From Craspedostauros australis (Eukaryota > Bacillariophyta > Bacillariophyceae > Mastogloiales > Achnanthaceae): a DNA stretch of 64,000 bases. Position 1 is the first letter of the stretch. Each line of letters begins with the position of its first letter. A program made the position numbers and the translations under genes. Location: contig JAMXDE010000006.1 of the NCBI GenBank assembly GCA_026770025.1, positions 372,001-436,000 of the forward strand. The letters run 5' to 3'. This document shows positions 53,193-63,115 of the stretch, in pieces. Below the pieces are notes generated by a model. That model was not told the DNA's origin. It saw only the letters and a list, made by a program, of their open reading frames with translations, and did not search any database.

Positions 53193-55598
53193 ATGATGCA
53201 GAAGCCAACTTGTGACCGCCCACTGAGAGGCTTGGCAATGCGCAAGTCCGCAGGCATCTCAATGGTTGCGTTGTTGTGGGCGGCGCAGGTGTTGTTGGCG
53301 TGCATGACGGCAACCGCCGCAGGATCGGTGCGGAACGCCCAAGTCCCCCTGGTGCATGATCAGCCAGACCGGCAGCAGCAGGCACAGCAGGACAAGCTCG
53401 TGTCGCAGGAACGATCCAGACGAACGGTAGAGCAGAAGAACGTGGTGAAGTACCGACTCTGGCCGGCATCGAAGATCAAGGAGACGCTGGATGACTGGGC
53501 CGCCAAGTATCCCGACTTCGTGCATCTTACGTCGTCTCAGGAGAAGTACGGATTGCCGCGCGCTGGCAACATCCATGACTGTCCCTTCGACGACGCGGCC
53601 GATGGCTGCGCCAACTACATCCTCACCATCCAGGACTTCACCAAGCACCCGGACGGCTCCAGTTCTTCCAACCATCTGCCGGAAGTATTCTGGAGCGGGT
53701 GCCTGCATGGCAACGAACGAGTGGGCCCCACGGCCACCATGGAAGCGGCCACCCTGCTCCTGGAAGCGGCGGCCTGCGAGGCCATGCCGAGGCGGGAAAA
53801 GTTGCTGGACGCCGATCAGCGGGATGACGAGATGCTCCTGGCGCAGCAATGTCGGTCCGATCTCGCTGACAAAGGCATCGACGAGGCGCATCGCAAGTGG
53901 CTGGCGCGCCTCGTGTCCACCCGCCGGCTCATCGTGGTGCCCACCTCCAACGCGCTTGGCTACTTCCGCAACCGACGCGAGGAGGGAGACATCGATCCCA
54001 ACCGCGACTTCCCATACGACCTCAAAGACCCGAAGCTTTGCATGCAGACTGTCACAGGACGCACGCTCAACGAGATCTTTCGTGAGCACATGTTCCAGCT
54101 GGCCTTGACCTTCCACGGCGGCATGGAGGTCATCGCGTACGAGTGGGGCGCACCGTCATGGCTCAAGCATCTCAGCCCGGACGACACGGCGCAAAACCAA
54201 GTAGCCGAGTCCTACAGCAAGGTCGCCGGCAAATTCCAGAGCACCAAGCCTTACGCCTATGGCACGATGAACGATCTCGTGTACTACGTGCGCGGCGGGA
54301 TGGAGGACTGGGCCTACGCTGGATCATTCGACAAGGCTCGCGTCCCACAATGCAAGCCCACAACGTTTGGCGGTTACCCGGAGGAAAAGACCAAGTACAA
54401 CAACTCCACTCTCAGGGTCTTCAACATGCTTATCGAGACGAGCAACAAAAAGCAACCAACGACGAAATCGTTGGGGTCCTCCCTGGATGTCATGAACAGC
54501 AAATCGCCGGGCAACGGCCACGTCTCGCGAAACATTCGGCTCGCTCTTTTGTCGGCGGATCTCGTCGAGCCATACGTGGCACCCATCCAGCTCAACGATG
54601 TTCCATTGTCAAATGATATCATTCCTCTCGATACGTTCTCGGTCTTTGAAAATGCCAACCAGGATTCTGCCACAGCGGGAGCAGAAACCGTATCAGCGGA
54701 GGAAGAGGCCTGCCGGTTCACGCGTGGCTTCTTGGTGACACCTGACACGGAGACCGTGGACATTCAGTTCACGGTCGGCGGTGCGCTGACGATCGATCAG
54801 GTCGAAGTGTGGTACGCCAAGTGGTGCGAAATCCCCAGGGATCAATTGAACTGCAACTCGCAGCCCAAGAATCTCGATGGCTTCACCAAGGGGACCATCA
54901 TCGGGGCCTCCAACGGCGGAGGTGCCTTCTCAAAGGATGGAGCATGGCCGCAGATGGATGGTGACAATTACAAGGGCGATTCGTTCTTTGGACCAGTCTT
55001 CACAGCTTCCATCGACCTGTCCGAATTCGAGGACCAGGATGAGATCGTAGTTATCGCTGGGGCGATGGTGGATCAAGACTGGGCAACAACCCCCAGGACT
55101 GCCAAGCCCGACATCTTGCCACAGTCTCACGTCGTCAATGCACGAACCAATCCAGAGTGGCATCACGAGAGTGCCGGAAAGCACATCGTCGGAAGGCTGA
55201 TGTGGTATTCGCTCCCCCTCACCATCACGCTGGATGAGTCCATCCAGGCCAACGAGACAGAGAAAGCGACGGTCATCGAAATGAATACGCGCGATGCCAA
55301 CACCACCACTGCGCTGGGTGGCACAGGTGCATTTGGACAATGTCCTGCATCGCAAGCGGAGTCACGCAACGTCGTGCCGTTGGTGCTGTTCGTCTTCATC
55401 GTCTCTTTGATATGCATAGCATGTTCTTTGGGGCATGACGGAGTGCACACACTTTCATCTGCGTCCAACCGGAGCAAGATGAACAGGGCCTTCGCGGATA
55501 CGGATGACTTTGTATTCGATTCGCGACCGTACTCCGATTACAACGAAACGCAGGCCAGTGAGAGTGAGGATGAGATTGAGATTTCAGGACTTTCATAG
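53193..55598 (+). CDS. Membrane-anchored M14 zinc carboxypeptidase, 801 aa
   Basis: Single exon. Removes C-terminal residues from peptides. Seen: signal peptide starting at the third Met (residue 16; VALLWAAQVLLACMTATAAG), so translation may begin at 53193 or 53238; zinc ligands H172 and E175 in LHGNERVG; substrate-binding NRDF after DIDPNRDF (R271); third zinc ligand H308 in TFHGGMEV; catalytic Glu in the block FNMLIETSNKK (E415); a C-terminal beta-rich domain; one transmembrane helix near 728-747 (VPLVLFVFIVSLICIACSLG); and a ~54-residue acidic cytosolic tail. All catalytic residues are present, so it should be active, facing the lumen or outside (inference). The arrangement resembles carboxypeptidase D/M-type enzymes. 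Confidence 0.9.
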   Translation: MMQKPTCDRPLRGLAMRKSAGISMVALLWAAQVLLACMTATAAGSVRNAQVPLVHDQPDRQQQAQQDKLVSQERSRRTVEQKNVVKYRLWPASKIKETLDDWAAKYPDFVHLTSSQEKYGLPRAGNIHDCPFDDAADGCANYILTIQDFTKHPDGSSSSNHLPEVFWSGCLHGNERVGPTATMEAATLLLEAAACEAMPRREKLLDADQRDDEMLLAQQCRSDLADKGIDEAHRKWLARLVSTRRLIVVPTSNALGYFRNRREEGDIDPNRDFPYDLKDPKLCMQTVTGRTLNEIFREHMFQLALTFHGGMEVIAYEWGAPSWLKHLSPDDTAQNQVAESYSKVAGKFQSTKPYAYGTMNDLVYYVRGGMEDWAYAGSFDKARVPQCKPTTFGGYPEEKTKYNNSTLRVFNMLIETSNKKQPTTKSLGSSLDVMNSKSPGNGHVSRNIRLALLSADLVEPYVAPIQLNDVPLSNDIIPLDTFSVFENANQDSATAGAETVSAEEEACRFTRGFLVTPDTETVDIQFTVGGALTIDQVEVWYAKWCEIPRDQLNCNSQPKNLDGFTKGTIIGASNGGGAFSKDGAWPQMDGDNYKGDSFFGPVFTASIDLSEFEDQDEIVVIAGAMVDQDWATTPRTAKPDILPQSHVVNARTNPEWHHESAGKHIVGRLMWYSLPLTITLDESIQANETEKATVIEMNTRDANTTTALGGTGAFGQCPASQAESRNVVPLVLFVFIVSLICIACSLGHDGVHTLSSASNRSKMNRAFADTDDFVFDSRPYSDYNETQASESEDEIEISGLS

Positions 55599-56154
55599 GA
55601 AGAATGAAAGCGCGATACTGTGAGAGGGAAACCATTATGATAGAGCTTCACGCGATTACAAGTACTCTCAGAGCACATGCACATACAACTAGAGCACTGG
55701 TATGGACTGTGTCTGTCTCGTAATGCGTCACGACGCCTGCGAGCAAACGATGGCATCTGTTCTGGAGGTAGCAGGCTCCTGGGAAGTGAACAGTCAAGAC
55801 TGCACCATACTCTCAGCCTCTTCTCCAGATGTCATTCGGACTCGTACGGGGCTGCTCCTTCGCATCCTGTTCGACTTATCCATAGACACAGGCACAACCA
55901 ATCTCAGCTGTCACTTCCGACTTGTCCCGAAGAACAAGATGCTTCGTCACAATTGGCAAAGCTGGAGAGAGTCTGAGGGAACGTTGATTTGAGAGAGACA
56001 CTGTTGCAACGTTGAAACACAAGCCAAGGTTGGCAGAGAGCAAAATAATATACTCGAAAGTGTACAGTAGAGTAGAACAAGCGCATTGCGTGCACATTGG
56101 AAGTACTCGTGTTCTTGGAATATGTAGGAGTAAGCATGGACAAGGAGTTGAATT
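55599..56154. other. Convergent spacer, carboxypeptidase / NOL12
   Basis: 556 bases. Short AGTACTCGTGT and AAGTACTCTC elements related to the octamer lie at 55660-55672 and 56102-56112. No gene seen. Confidence 0.55.
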
Positions 56155-57039
56155 CTACTTCTTTCTCCTGGCCTTGGCTGCTGCCCTCCCCCTTGACTGT
56201 TTATGATTCACCTTCGACAATGCCTTTTGCGCCATCTTCAAATTCGCAGCACCGCCCATGCCTTTCATTTCGGATGCACCGTTCTGTCCTCGGCGCTTGG
56301 ATACGCCAGCGCCGGCGCCACCTCGTTTGCTCGGCATATTGCCCTTCAATTGCTCCATGTACCGTTCCACGTTGCCGGCATACTTCTGCTCAACATCCAC
56401 ATTCTTTCGCTGCCGGCTGCCTCTGCCAGCACCTTGGCCGTAATCGTCATCGTCGTCACTGCTATCCTGTGCGTCCAAATTGATTTCCGATGTCGTCACC
56501 GTCACTTGTCCGCCCCAATGCTTTGCCATTTCCTGATCATCGTACGTTTTCGTTGTGGATGCTGTCTTCTCCTGCTTCTTCATAGTAGTACTGGTGTCGT
56601 TGGGGTCATCGTCATTGTCGTTGTCTTCATCATCACTATCATTGTCGGACTTTGACGCTTCATTGTCATCGGACGAATCCCCCTTCTCCCCAGCCTTGCG
56701 ACGATAGAATTCTCGTGCTTCCACCATCTCTTCCAGGATCTCCTCGCGCTGCTGCTCGGCCTGCTCGACGCGTTGCATTTCATCCTGCTTTTCCTTCTTG
56801 CGCTGATGCATCTTCTCCTCCCGATCCTTCACCTTCTGCATGGCCAAGCCGAAGGCGCGACGCTGCCGTTTGCGTTCGGAAAAGCCACGCAGATGGGCCT
56901 TGCGGGCCTCCGAATCGAAGACCACCTCGCGTTTGCGCCGTCTGGAGGTGTGGTTGCGGTTATTGTCGCTCTTCTTGCCTTTTCCGCTTTTGCCGCCACG
57001 GCCACCGCCGGATTTCGGCTTGGATCGCGGTTTCGCCAT
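56155..57039 (-). CDS. NOL12/RRP17-like ribosomal RNA processing protein, 294 aa
   Basis: Single exon, start in CACCATGG. NOL12 (yeast Rrp17) is a nucleolar 5'-3' exonuclease needed for 60S subunit maturation. Seen: a basic Lys/Arg N-terminus; the family signature REVVFDSEARKAHLRGFSER followed by KRQRRAFGLAMQKVKDREEK; a long charged coiled coil (residues ~75-125); an Asp/Ser-rich acidic segment; and a Lys/Arg/Gly-rich C-terminus (SRGRAAAKARRKK) suited to a nucleolar protein. Length is slightly above the usual ~210-240 owing to the acidic insertion. It shares strand with the dynamin gene downstream. Confidence 0.85.
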   Translation of the reverse strand: MAKPRSKPKSGGGRGGKSGKGKKSDNNRNHTSRRRKREVVFDSEARKAHLRGFSERKRQRRAFGLAMQKVKDREEKMHQRKKEKQDEMQRVEQAEQQREEILEEMVEAREFYRRKAGEKGDSSDDNEASKSDNDSDDEDNDNDDDPNDTSTTMKKQEKTASTTKTYDDQEMAKHWGGQVTVTTSEINLDAQDSSDDDDDYGQGAGRGSRQRKNVDVEQKYAGNVERYMEQLKGNMPSKRGGAGAGVSKRRGQNGASEMKGMGGAANLKMAQKALSKVNHKQSRGRAAAKARRKK

Positions 57040-57484
57040 GGTGAATACTCGCACGGGGAAGCTCGTCAACGGATTTGATCAGTATGACAGAATGGATGTT
57101 CCTCTGCTCTGTCTCTCGAGTTTGATGTCTATGAGTTGCGTTGTGTCATGGTGTTGGTGGAGTTGCAAGGAGCGGGTTGGCCGGAGCAGCCTCCTTGTTT
57201 GTGCGGAAAGCGGAAATGGTTGGATACGTGGATTCGTGACTCGACTCATCCAATGAACTCTGCTTGATCTACACTCCTTCGCCAACTCTGCGAGCTGATA
57301 CACACAGTCTCCTCCACCGCCATGAGATCATGAACACACAAGTTCCATACTCGTACGAATAGAGCACATAAATTGGCGTAACATACCAGTACCACACAAT
57401 GTGACTTCCTGGCCTGTCGTACGCACTAGTACGAGCACTGTGGTAATATATGTAATTGTGGCAATACCCACTTCAATTACGTGC
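57040..57484. other. Spacer between NOL12 5' end and dynamin 3' end
   Basis: 445 bases. An octamer lies at 57348-57355 and a GTACGCACTAGTACGAGC element at 57419-57436. No gene seen. Confidence 0.55.
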
Positions 57485-60108
57485 CTACGTCGTGAAGGAG
57501 TTGAAATCCCGGACCTCGTTGACGATCTCCAGTGCCTTTGTCAGCAGATCCTTCATCTCCACGCAGGTCTGACGACGCTGCGCGACATCTTCTGCTTCGC
57601 GCATCAGGGACATGATCTCCGACTCTCTGTACAGCTCCGAAACGAGCTCGTTTTGAATGCCATCCTTCACATGATTGACAAGGAAGAACATGATCGTCTT
57701 GGGCACCATGTCGATGAAGTTCTTTCGGACGACCGCAAAGTACGATTCGATCAAGGATTTGATCACCTCCATCTCGACGCGTTCTCTGTCGCTCGGTGGG
57801 ACGTCAGTTTGCTGCATCGTGTCAGGGACCGGCGGCAGCTGGACGACAGAAGGCGGCCCACCTGAGGAATGCGGCTTTGCTTTGATTGGAGTTTTGCCAC
57901 CTCGGAAGATGAAATTCATGATTCCTCCGGTTCCGTCGTTTTGGTTGTTGATAAAATCGTTGTCCGCACCATCAGCGTTGTAAAAGTTGTTGACGGATCC
58001 TCCTGACCTCGGTGTCGTGGCCACGTTTCCATCAGATCTGGACACGGCATCATCAACGACGGGGCGAGGTCTTCGTGGTCCTGTCTGGTCACCGATCTTG
58101 TTCATCATGCGTGCAACGGCGCGCGAACCGCCAATGAAGTCTGGGTGGCTCGTGTTGATGTACTGCAACAGTAGTCGAGAGATGTGGGGAAATGAAGGAT
58201 ATACATGTGAGTTTGTGCGATCATATGCAAGCGTGAATATGAAGATATTATATCCATGAGGAAACGAGATAGTGAGAGTGAGAGTGAGAGAAAGAGAGTG
58301 AGTGAATGAGAAGCAGAAGCAGAAGAAGGCTGGACGAGAAACAGCGTTTGTCAGCATCACGAGACATGCACAATCGACGAGACAGAGCTGGCAGATGGAT
58401 CGTGCAGAATACAAGAAACGAGCACGACATGGCACATGTGTGCGTGCTTCATGCCGTATCAACTTACAGCCAATTCAATCTTGATAAGGTTGGCCACCAT
58501 GAGCTGGGTTGGACTCATGCAGCGCTTGAGCAATGCAGAAATAACCTCGAGAATGCGATCGCGTAGGTACGGGAATCTCGTCAGCTCCTTGGGTTCCGCC
58601 TGTGTCGATACGCGCTGCAGCTCCTCGTAGACTAGGTCTACACATTGTATGCCAGGCTGTTCCAGGCGCGCGATCTGCCGTCGCACCAGAATATCGAAAG
58701 ATATTTCGGGCACGAAGAGCGCGGCTCTGGTTCCGCTGGCATTGACGATGGTTGTGCGAATTTCTTCATCGGACAGTCCATCGAAGGCTGCCACTGACAT
58801 GAGGGACTGCGCAAAGATCTCGGTGAAGATGTAGCTGATGCGCGCTCCACCAAAGAGCTCGATCAACGCGAGATTCTTCGTGTTGCCCTGGTTGTTGATC
58901 TCGCCTCCCTTACCGTCGATGATGGATGCAAAGTTGGTGGCGAACTTGGTGAGCAGTCCCAGCATCTCCTGTCCCAGACTGGACTTTGAGTTTTGTTGAT
59001 CCGGCGATCCCAACGCTTCGAGCTCCTGGTGAACATCAGACATCATGCCGGAGATTCTGCTCTTGACCTCCGGCAGGCAGTCGCGAATGTGGTGCATGAG
59101 GATGCTGTTGAGGGTCTTCGCCAGTGTCTTCGTACCGCATTTGCCCAGCAGATTCTTGTCGCGAGAGTACACGGGGTGGGTTCGGAAGAACTCTTCCTCC
59201 TTGCGCAAGCCATCGCGGATGCTCAGATCGGCGTTGATGTCCTTCTGACCTCGGTTGACGACCGCGATGTAACCCCGTCTGAGCGGGATGAGCTGATTGT
59301 TGAGGGTTTCGGACGCATCCGTGCCGGGATCCATGAGATCCAATTTGGTGAGCACGCCGATGGTTCTGTTGCCGTAGGGATCCGCGGCCTTGGCGAGCTG
59401 CAGGGCATCGCTGTTGGCAATGTCAGTGTTGGCGGCCGTGACGGCCAGAATGATAGCGTTTGGGTTGGAGATGAATTCGAGCGTCATCTGATGGATCTGA
59501 TCCTCGATGTCGACTGGCTGATCGCCGACCGGCACCTTGGTCATGCCGGGAAGATCGACCAAGGTGAGCGCCAGGACGTTGGGCGAGTATATCTTGAGAT
59601 GGATCGGGTCGTTGCTGATTCCTTTGTTGGCACCCGTGAGACGGTCCGTCTCCTTGACGATCTCCTGGCGGATTTGGCTGAAGGAATGGAACTTGCGTCC
59701 TGGCAGATGCAGGAACTCCCCCCACTCCGAAGCGTCGTCAAGGTTGGTGCGCTTGGAGTTGTCTATCGTCGGGCGGGATTCTGATTGACGGCCCGAGCCA
59801 TTGCGGACGGAGCCGTCGTAGCCACCATCTGCGGAATCAGCGCCGTTGAAGTCGTCCGAAGGATCACCGCCCTCGGAGCCAAAGCCGGCGACGCGCGTGT
59901 TGTACAATTGCAGCACGAGCGGACGTCTGGTCACGATGCCATGTCCTCTGGGGAGGAAGGACCGTCCCACGATGCCCTCAAGAACGCTGGACTTTCCCGA
60001 CGACTGTCCTCCGACCACGACGATCTGCGGCAGGTCGAGCTGCGTGTTCTGTCCGACGGCACCCAGCACATCCTGGAGCTTGGAAGCGATGGGAATAAGT
60101 TGATCCAT
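57485..60108 (-). CDS. DRP1/DNM1-type dynamin-related GTPase, 2 exons, 772 aa
   Basis: Exons 60108-58468 and 58162-57485 (donor GTAAGT, acceptor CAG, phase 0). Drives membrane fission; this class acts on mitochondria and peroxisomes (family knowledge). Seen: G1 GGQSSGKSS at residues 33-41; RGHGIVTRRP; G3 LVDLPGMTKVPVGDQP; G4 TKLDLMDPGTD; middle domain; the splice restores IKIELA/YINTSHPDFIGG; a variable Ser/Gly/Asn-rich loop (B-insert); and the GTPase effector domain at the end (VEMEVIKSLIESYFAVVRKN). A small insert (GSEGGDPSDDFNGADSADGG) lies in the GTPase domain. No PH or proline-rich domain, which excludes classical dynamin and DRP5B. Complete. Confidence 0.93.
58262..58325. repeat. GAGTGA-type purine repeat in the dynamin intron
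   Basis: Imperfect gagagt/gtgaga units followed by gcagaagcagaag, near the middle of the intron. Confidence 0.7.
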
Positions 60109-60252
60109 CTTTGCTTTGCTATGCTATGCTGTCCTCTCCTATCCTCTTCTACCCTTTTCTATTCGCACGTAGGTATAATATATTGGAGAGATTGTGAACG
60201 TTGCTGTTGGATAATGATCACGGGCGCAACTGAATCCAATCGTCGAGTATTG

Positions 60253-60260
60253 TACGAGTA
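60253..60260. promoter_or_regulatory. TACGAGTA octamer upstream of dynamin
   Basis: Copy of the recurring spacer octamer, 145 bases upstream of the dynamin ATG. Function inferred only from recurrence. Confidence 0.3.
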
Positions 60261-60451
60261 GGTCGGATGTAGAGGAAGTCAATCCAACTAGCTCTGGTAG
60301 TAATGATGTCTGCGAACTCGTAGGTCACTGTGTTGTCTTCGATCGAGATGGAGTTTGGAGCTTGGGGTATGGCGTGGTGCAGGTTTGCAAGGGGAATGAC
60401 GGCAACCAAAGTGGCAACTCCAAATGCTCTTCCTCCGTGAATGGTATTTTG

Positions 60452-60490
60452 TGCTTGGACAAGTGTGTGTTTGGACAAGTGTGTGTTTGG
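60452..60490. repeat. 17-18-base unit duplicated (GTGTGTTTGGACAA)
   Basis: Two adjacent near-copies of gtgtgtttggacaagt, in spacer. Confidence 0.75.
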
Positions 60491-60660
60491 TTGAGTGAAT
60501 GCTGGAATGAGTGCTTCTCTGTGGGGATGTTGGTGTGTGGCTGGATGTTGGTTGAGATGAAGATCTTCCAAACCTCCCCTCTGCTTCGTGCTTTCTGGGA
60601 TACGAGCGCCATGTTGGCGGTCTGCGATGGTGGGAAGTGCCACTTCCCTGTTGGATGGAA

Positions 60661-60684
60661 CCAACAACAACAACAACAACAACA
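60661..60684. repeat. (CAA)n microsatellite
   Basis: About eight CAA units in the divergent dynamin/ArfGAP spacer. Confidence 0.85.
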
Positions 60685-61201
60685 ACGGAACGACACACAA
60701 CACAACGCGTGTCATTGCTCTTTCCTGATTTTGAATTTGGGTATTGTCACATACGACACGTGACCGTTATCATCTCGAATCCCCATTCACGAATCAGTTC
60801 CATTCACGAGGCACTTCCCACAATGACTTTTCCACTTCGTTCGGCGGCACACGAACCGCATCGGCAACAACGCAAAGACCAGAAACCAACCAAACCCTTT
60901 CACAGAGAGACCGCAATCGAAACACAAGGACACAGAGACCACAAGACAAGGGCAAAGCATCTTCCGAAGACCGTCTCGAATCTCGCCCGCATCGCCATCG
61001 CTGCAATACCATAGCCATCATTGCCGGTTTCAGAAAGACAAGCAACCATCTCGACAGCAACCTTCGTGAACTGTTCTGAGCTATTGAACCCAATTTCATT
61101 CCCACGAATCGATCTGCTACGGCTGGCGAGACCCAACCAAACCATTCCAACACCACTCCAACACCAACAACAACAGCGAAGGCAGCCAGATTAGCATCAA
61201 C

Positions 61202-62796
61202 ATGTCAGGAAACTTGCGCAACGATGGAACGGTCACAGCCGCCGGGCTGGGACAGGTTTGCATAAACACCAAGGACAAGAACCTCCAATTCAAGAAGCTC
61301 AAGGCCATCTCCAGCAACCAGGTGTGCTTCGACTGTCCAGCGACTCGGCCAACATGGGCATCTGTCACATACGGTACGTTGCCACCAAGGGTGTCGTTGT
61401 TTCGGTTGAGATGACTCTCCTCCCGAGAGTCACATTCAACCACAATCGCAGAGTCGTGCACCAATGTACATCCAAGGCGTGGATTGGGCTGTTTCTTTGG
61501 TACCAGCAGCCTTATGGGTTCTCTATGGATGTTGTGAGCTGAATGATTGGGAGCAATTCGAAGCTGGAGTATCAGAACCACACACCCAACCCACCCCACT
61601 CACGTATCTACATGGAATTTCCACTTGCCATTCCTTTTGCCACCGTCATCAAAATCACTATCACTGGCATATCACTTCGATCATCATTTCCAACACCAAT
61701 CACACAATCATGCACTCTGCTACCATCTGATACAATCACACAAATTTGTGATCATGCCCGACGGTTTCCCGTGGTCTTCGTGCGTGACATCGGATGTTGA
61801 ATGACGACACCTCATACCGGAATGAAATGGATGGAATGGAATGGGATAATGAACCCTCCACCAACACATACGTATGTGGTACACATGCGCATACTCCACG
61901 CAAATGCACGACAAACGAATTCAGGCATCTTTCTGTGTCTTGACTGCTCCGCAACGCACAGGTCCATGGGCGTGCACACAACCTTCGTTCGCAGCGTCGA
62001 CCTAGATGAATGGACGCAACGCCAGATCGATTCCATGAGGCTGGGAGGAAATGCGAATGCTCGCCAGTACTTTCGCAAGCACGGCCATTCCAACATGAAC
62101 CAAAAGATCGAAAAGAAGTACACCTCGAAGGCGGCCATTATGTACCGTTCGGAGCTGACGAAGATGCTGGATGCAGAGGCAGCAAAGCGCGGCGAAGGCG
62201 TTGCGAATGGCTCTGCAGATGATGTCTCTGCCACTGGATCTCTCATGCAGAATCTGGAATTGCGGCAGAAGGCGGAGACGGACGCCGATGCACGAGCCAG
62301 ACTGGCGGCTGCCAGAAGCGCGAACGTCTCATCCACCATCGCCAAACCAACGGCCAAGCTCGCATCGCAGAACACCTCTGCTCGGGGCAAGCTCGTTGTC
62401 ACACCCCCAAACAGCGGAGGCGTTCCTGCTGCTGCCGTGCCGATGTTGCGAAAACCGGCGTCCAAGACCACATCATCGATGCTCTTCAAAAAGAAGTCAT
62501 CGGGTGGACTCAAGCTGGGGGTTAACAAACTTTCCATGAACAAGCCAGCGACCACGAACGGGACAGCGTCAACCAACGGGAACAAAGATAGCACATTTGA
62601 TTCGTTCGATAGCATGGCCGCGGAGCCTCCCAAGAAGGAACCAACCCCGGCACCAGCACCAGCCCCTGTGTCCGCACCAACCCCTGTCGTGACGGCCCCG
62701 GTACAGAAGGCACCGTCACAGCCACTAAAGTCGAAGATGGAGCAAGGAGTGGCCAAATTGCAGTCGATGAACAACGATTTCTTCTCGGGATTTTAA
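61202..62796 (+). CDS. ARFGAP2/3 (Glo3)-type Arf GTPase-activating protein, 2 exons
   Basis: Exons 61202-61373 and 61925-62796 (donor GTACGT, acceptor CAG), about 347 residues. Stimulates GTP hydrolysis by Arf on COPI vesicles at the Golgi. The splice rebuilds the zinc finger: [17 protein letters not shown] joined to IFLCLDC, that is CX2CX16CX2C, then the arginine-finger block [17 protein letters not shown] and [14 protein letters not shown]. After the GAP domain come a helical stretch ([19 protein letters not shown]), an Ala-rich coiled region, a Ser/Lys segment resembling the Glo3 motif ([15 protein letters not shown]) and an Ala/Pro-rich linker. The 551-base intron is the longest in the window. 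Confidence 0.92.
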
Positions 62797-63115
62797 GGAC
62801 ATCAGATAGAGCACTATGAGCGCTGACAAGCTGGCATACTTGTGCATTTGGTACAACAGTTGCGGGCAATTCCTACAAGTGCAGTTGAGGACCGTGCGTT
62901 GATGTGTGCCACACACTCACATGCTCTCTAGAGTAGAGTCTTTGTCTGATCCATTTCGACCAGTTTGATGGTGGATGCAGCTCGACGGCCACAAGTTTAT
63001 TGGGGTAGATACTCGTAATGCGATAGGACTGCACTCTATGTACGTAAGACGCTTGCGCTATGTCAAAATCGTCAGCCGTTCTACAATGAGTTTTCCACCA
63101 GCAATGGGGAAGTTC
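62797..63115. other. Convergent spacer, ArfGAP / lysine-rich protein
   Basis: 319 bases with an octamer at 63010-63017. Nothing else seen. Confidence 0.6.

Larger units (their letters stand above)
60109..61201. other. Divergent spacer, dynamin / ArfGAP
   Basis: About 1.1 kb. Contains the octamer at 60253-60260, a TGTGTGTTTGGACAAG duplication near 60452-60490 and a CAA repeat. The last 300 bases are ACA/CCA-rich leader sequence. No gene recognised. Confidence 0.6.
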
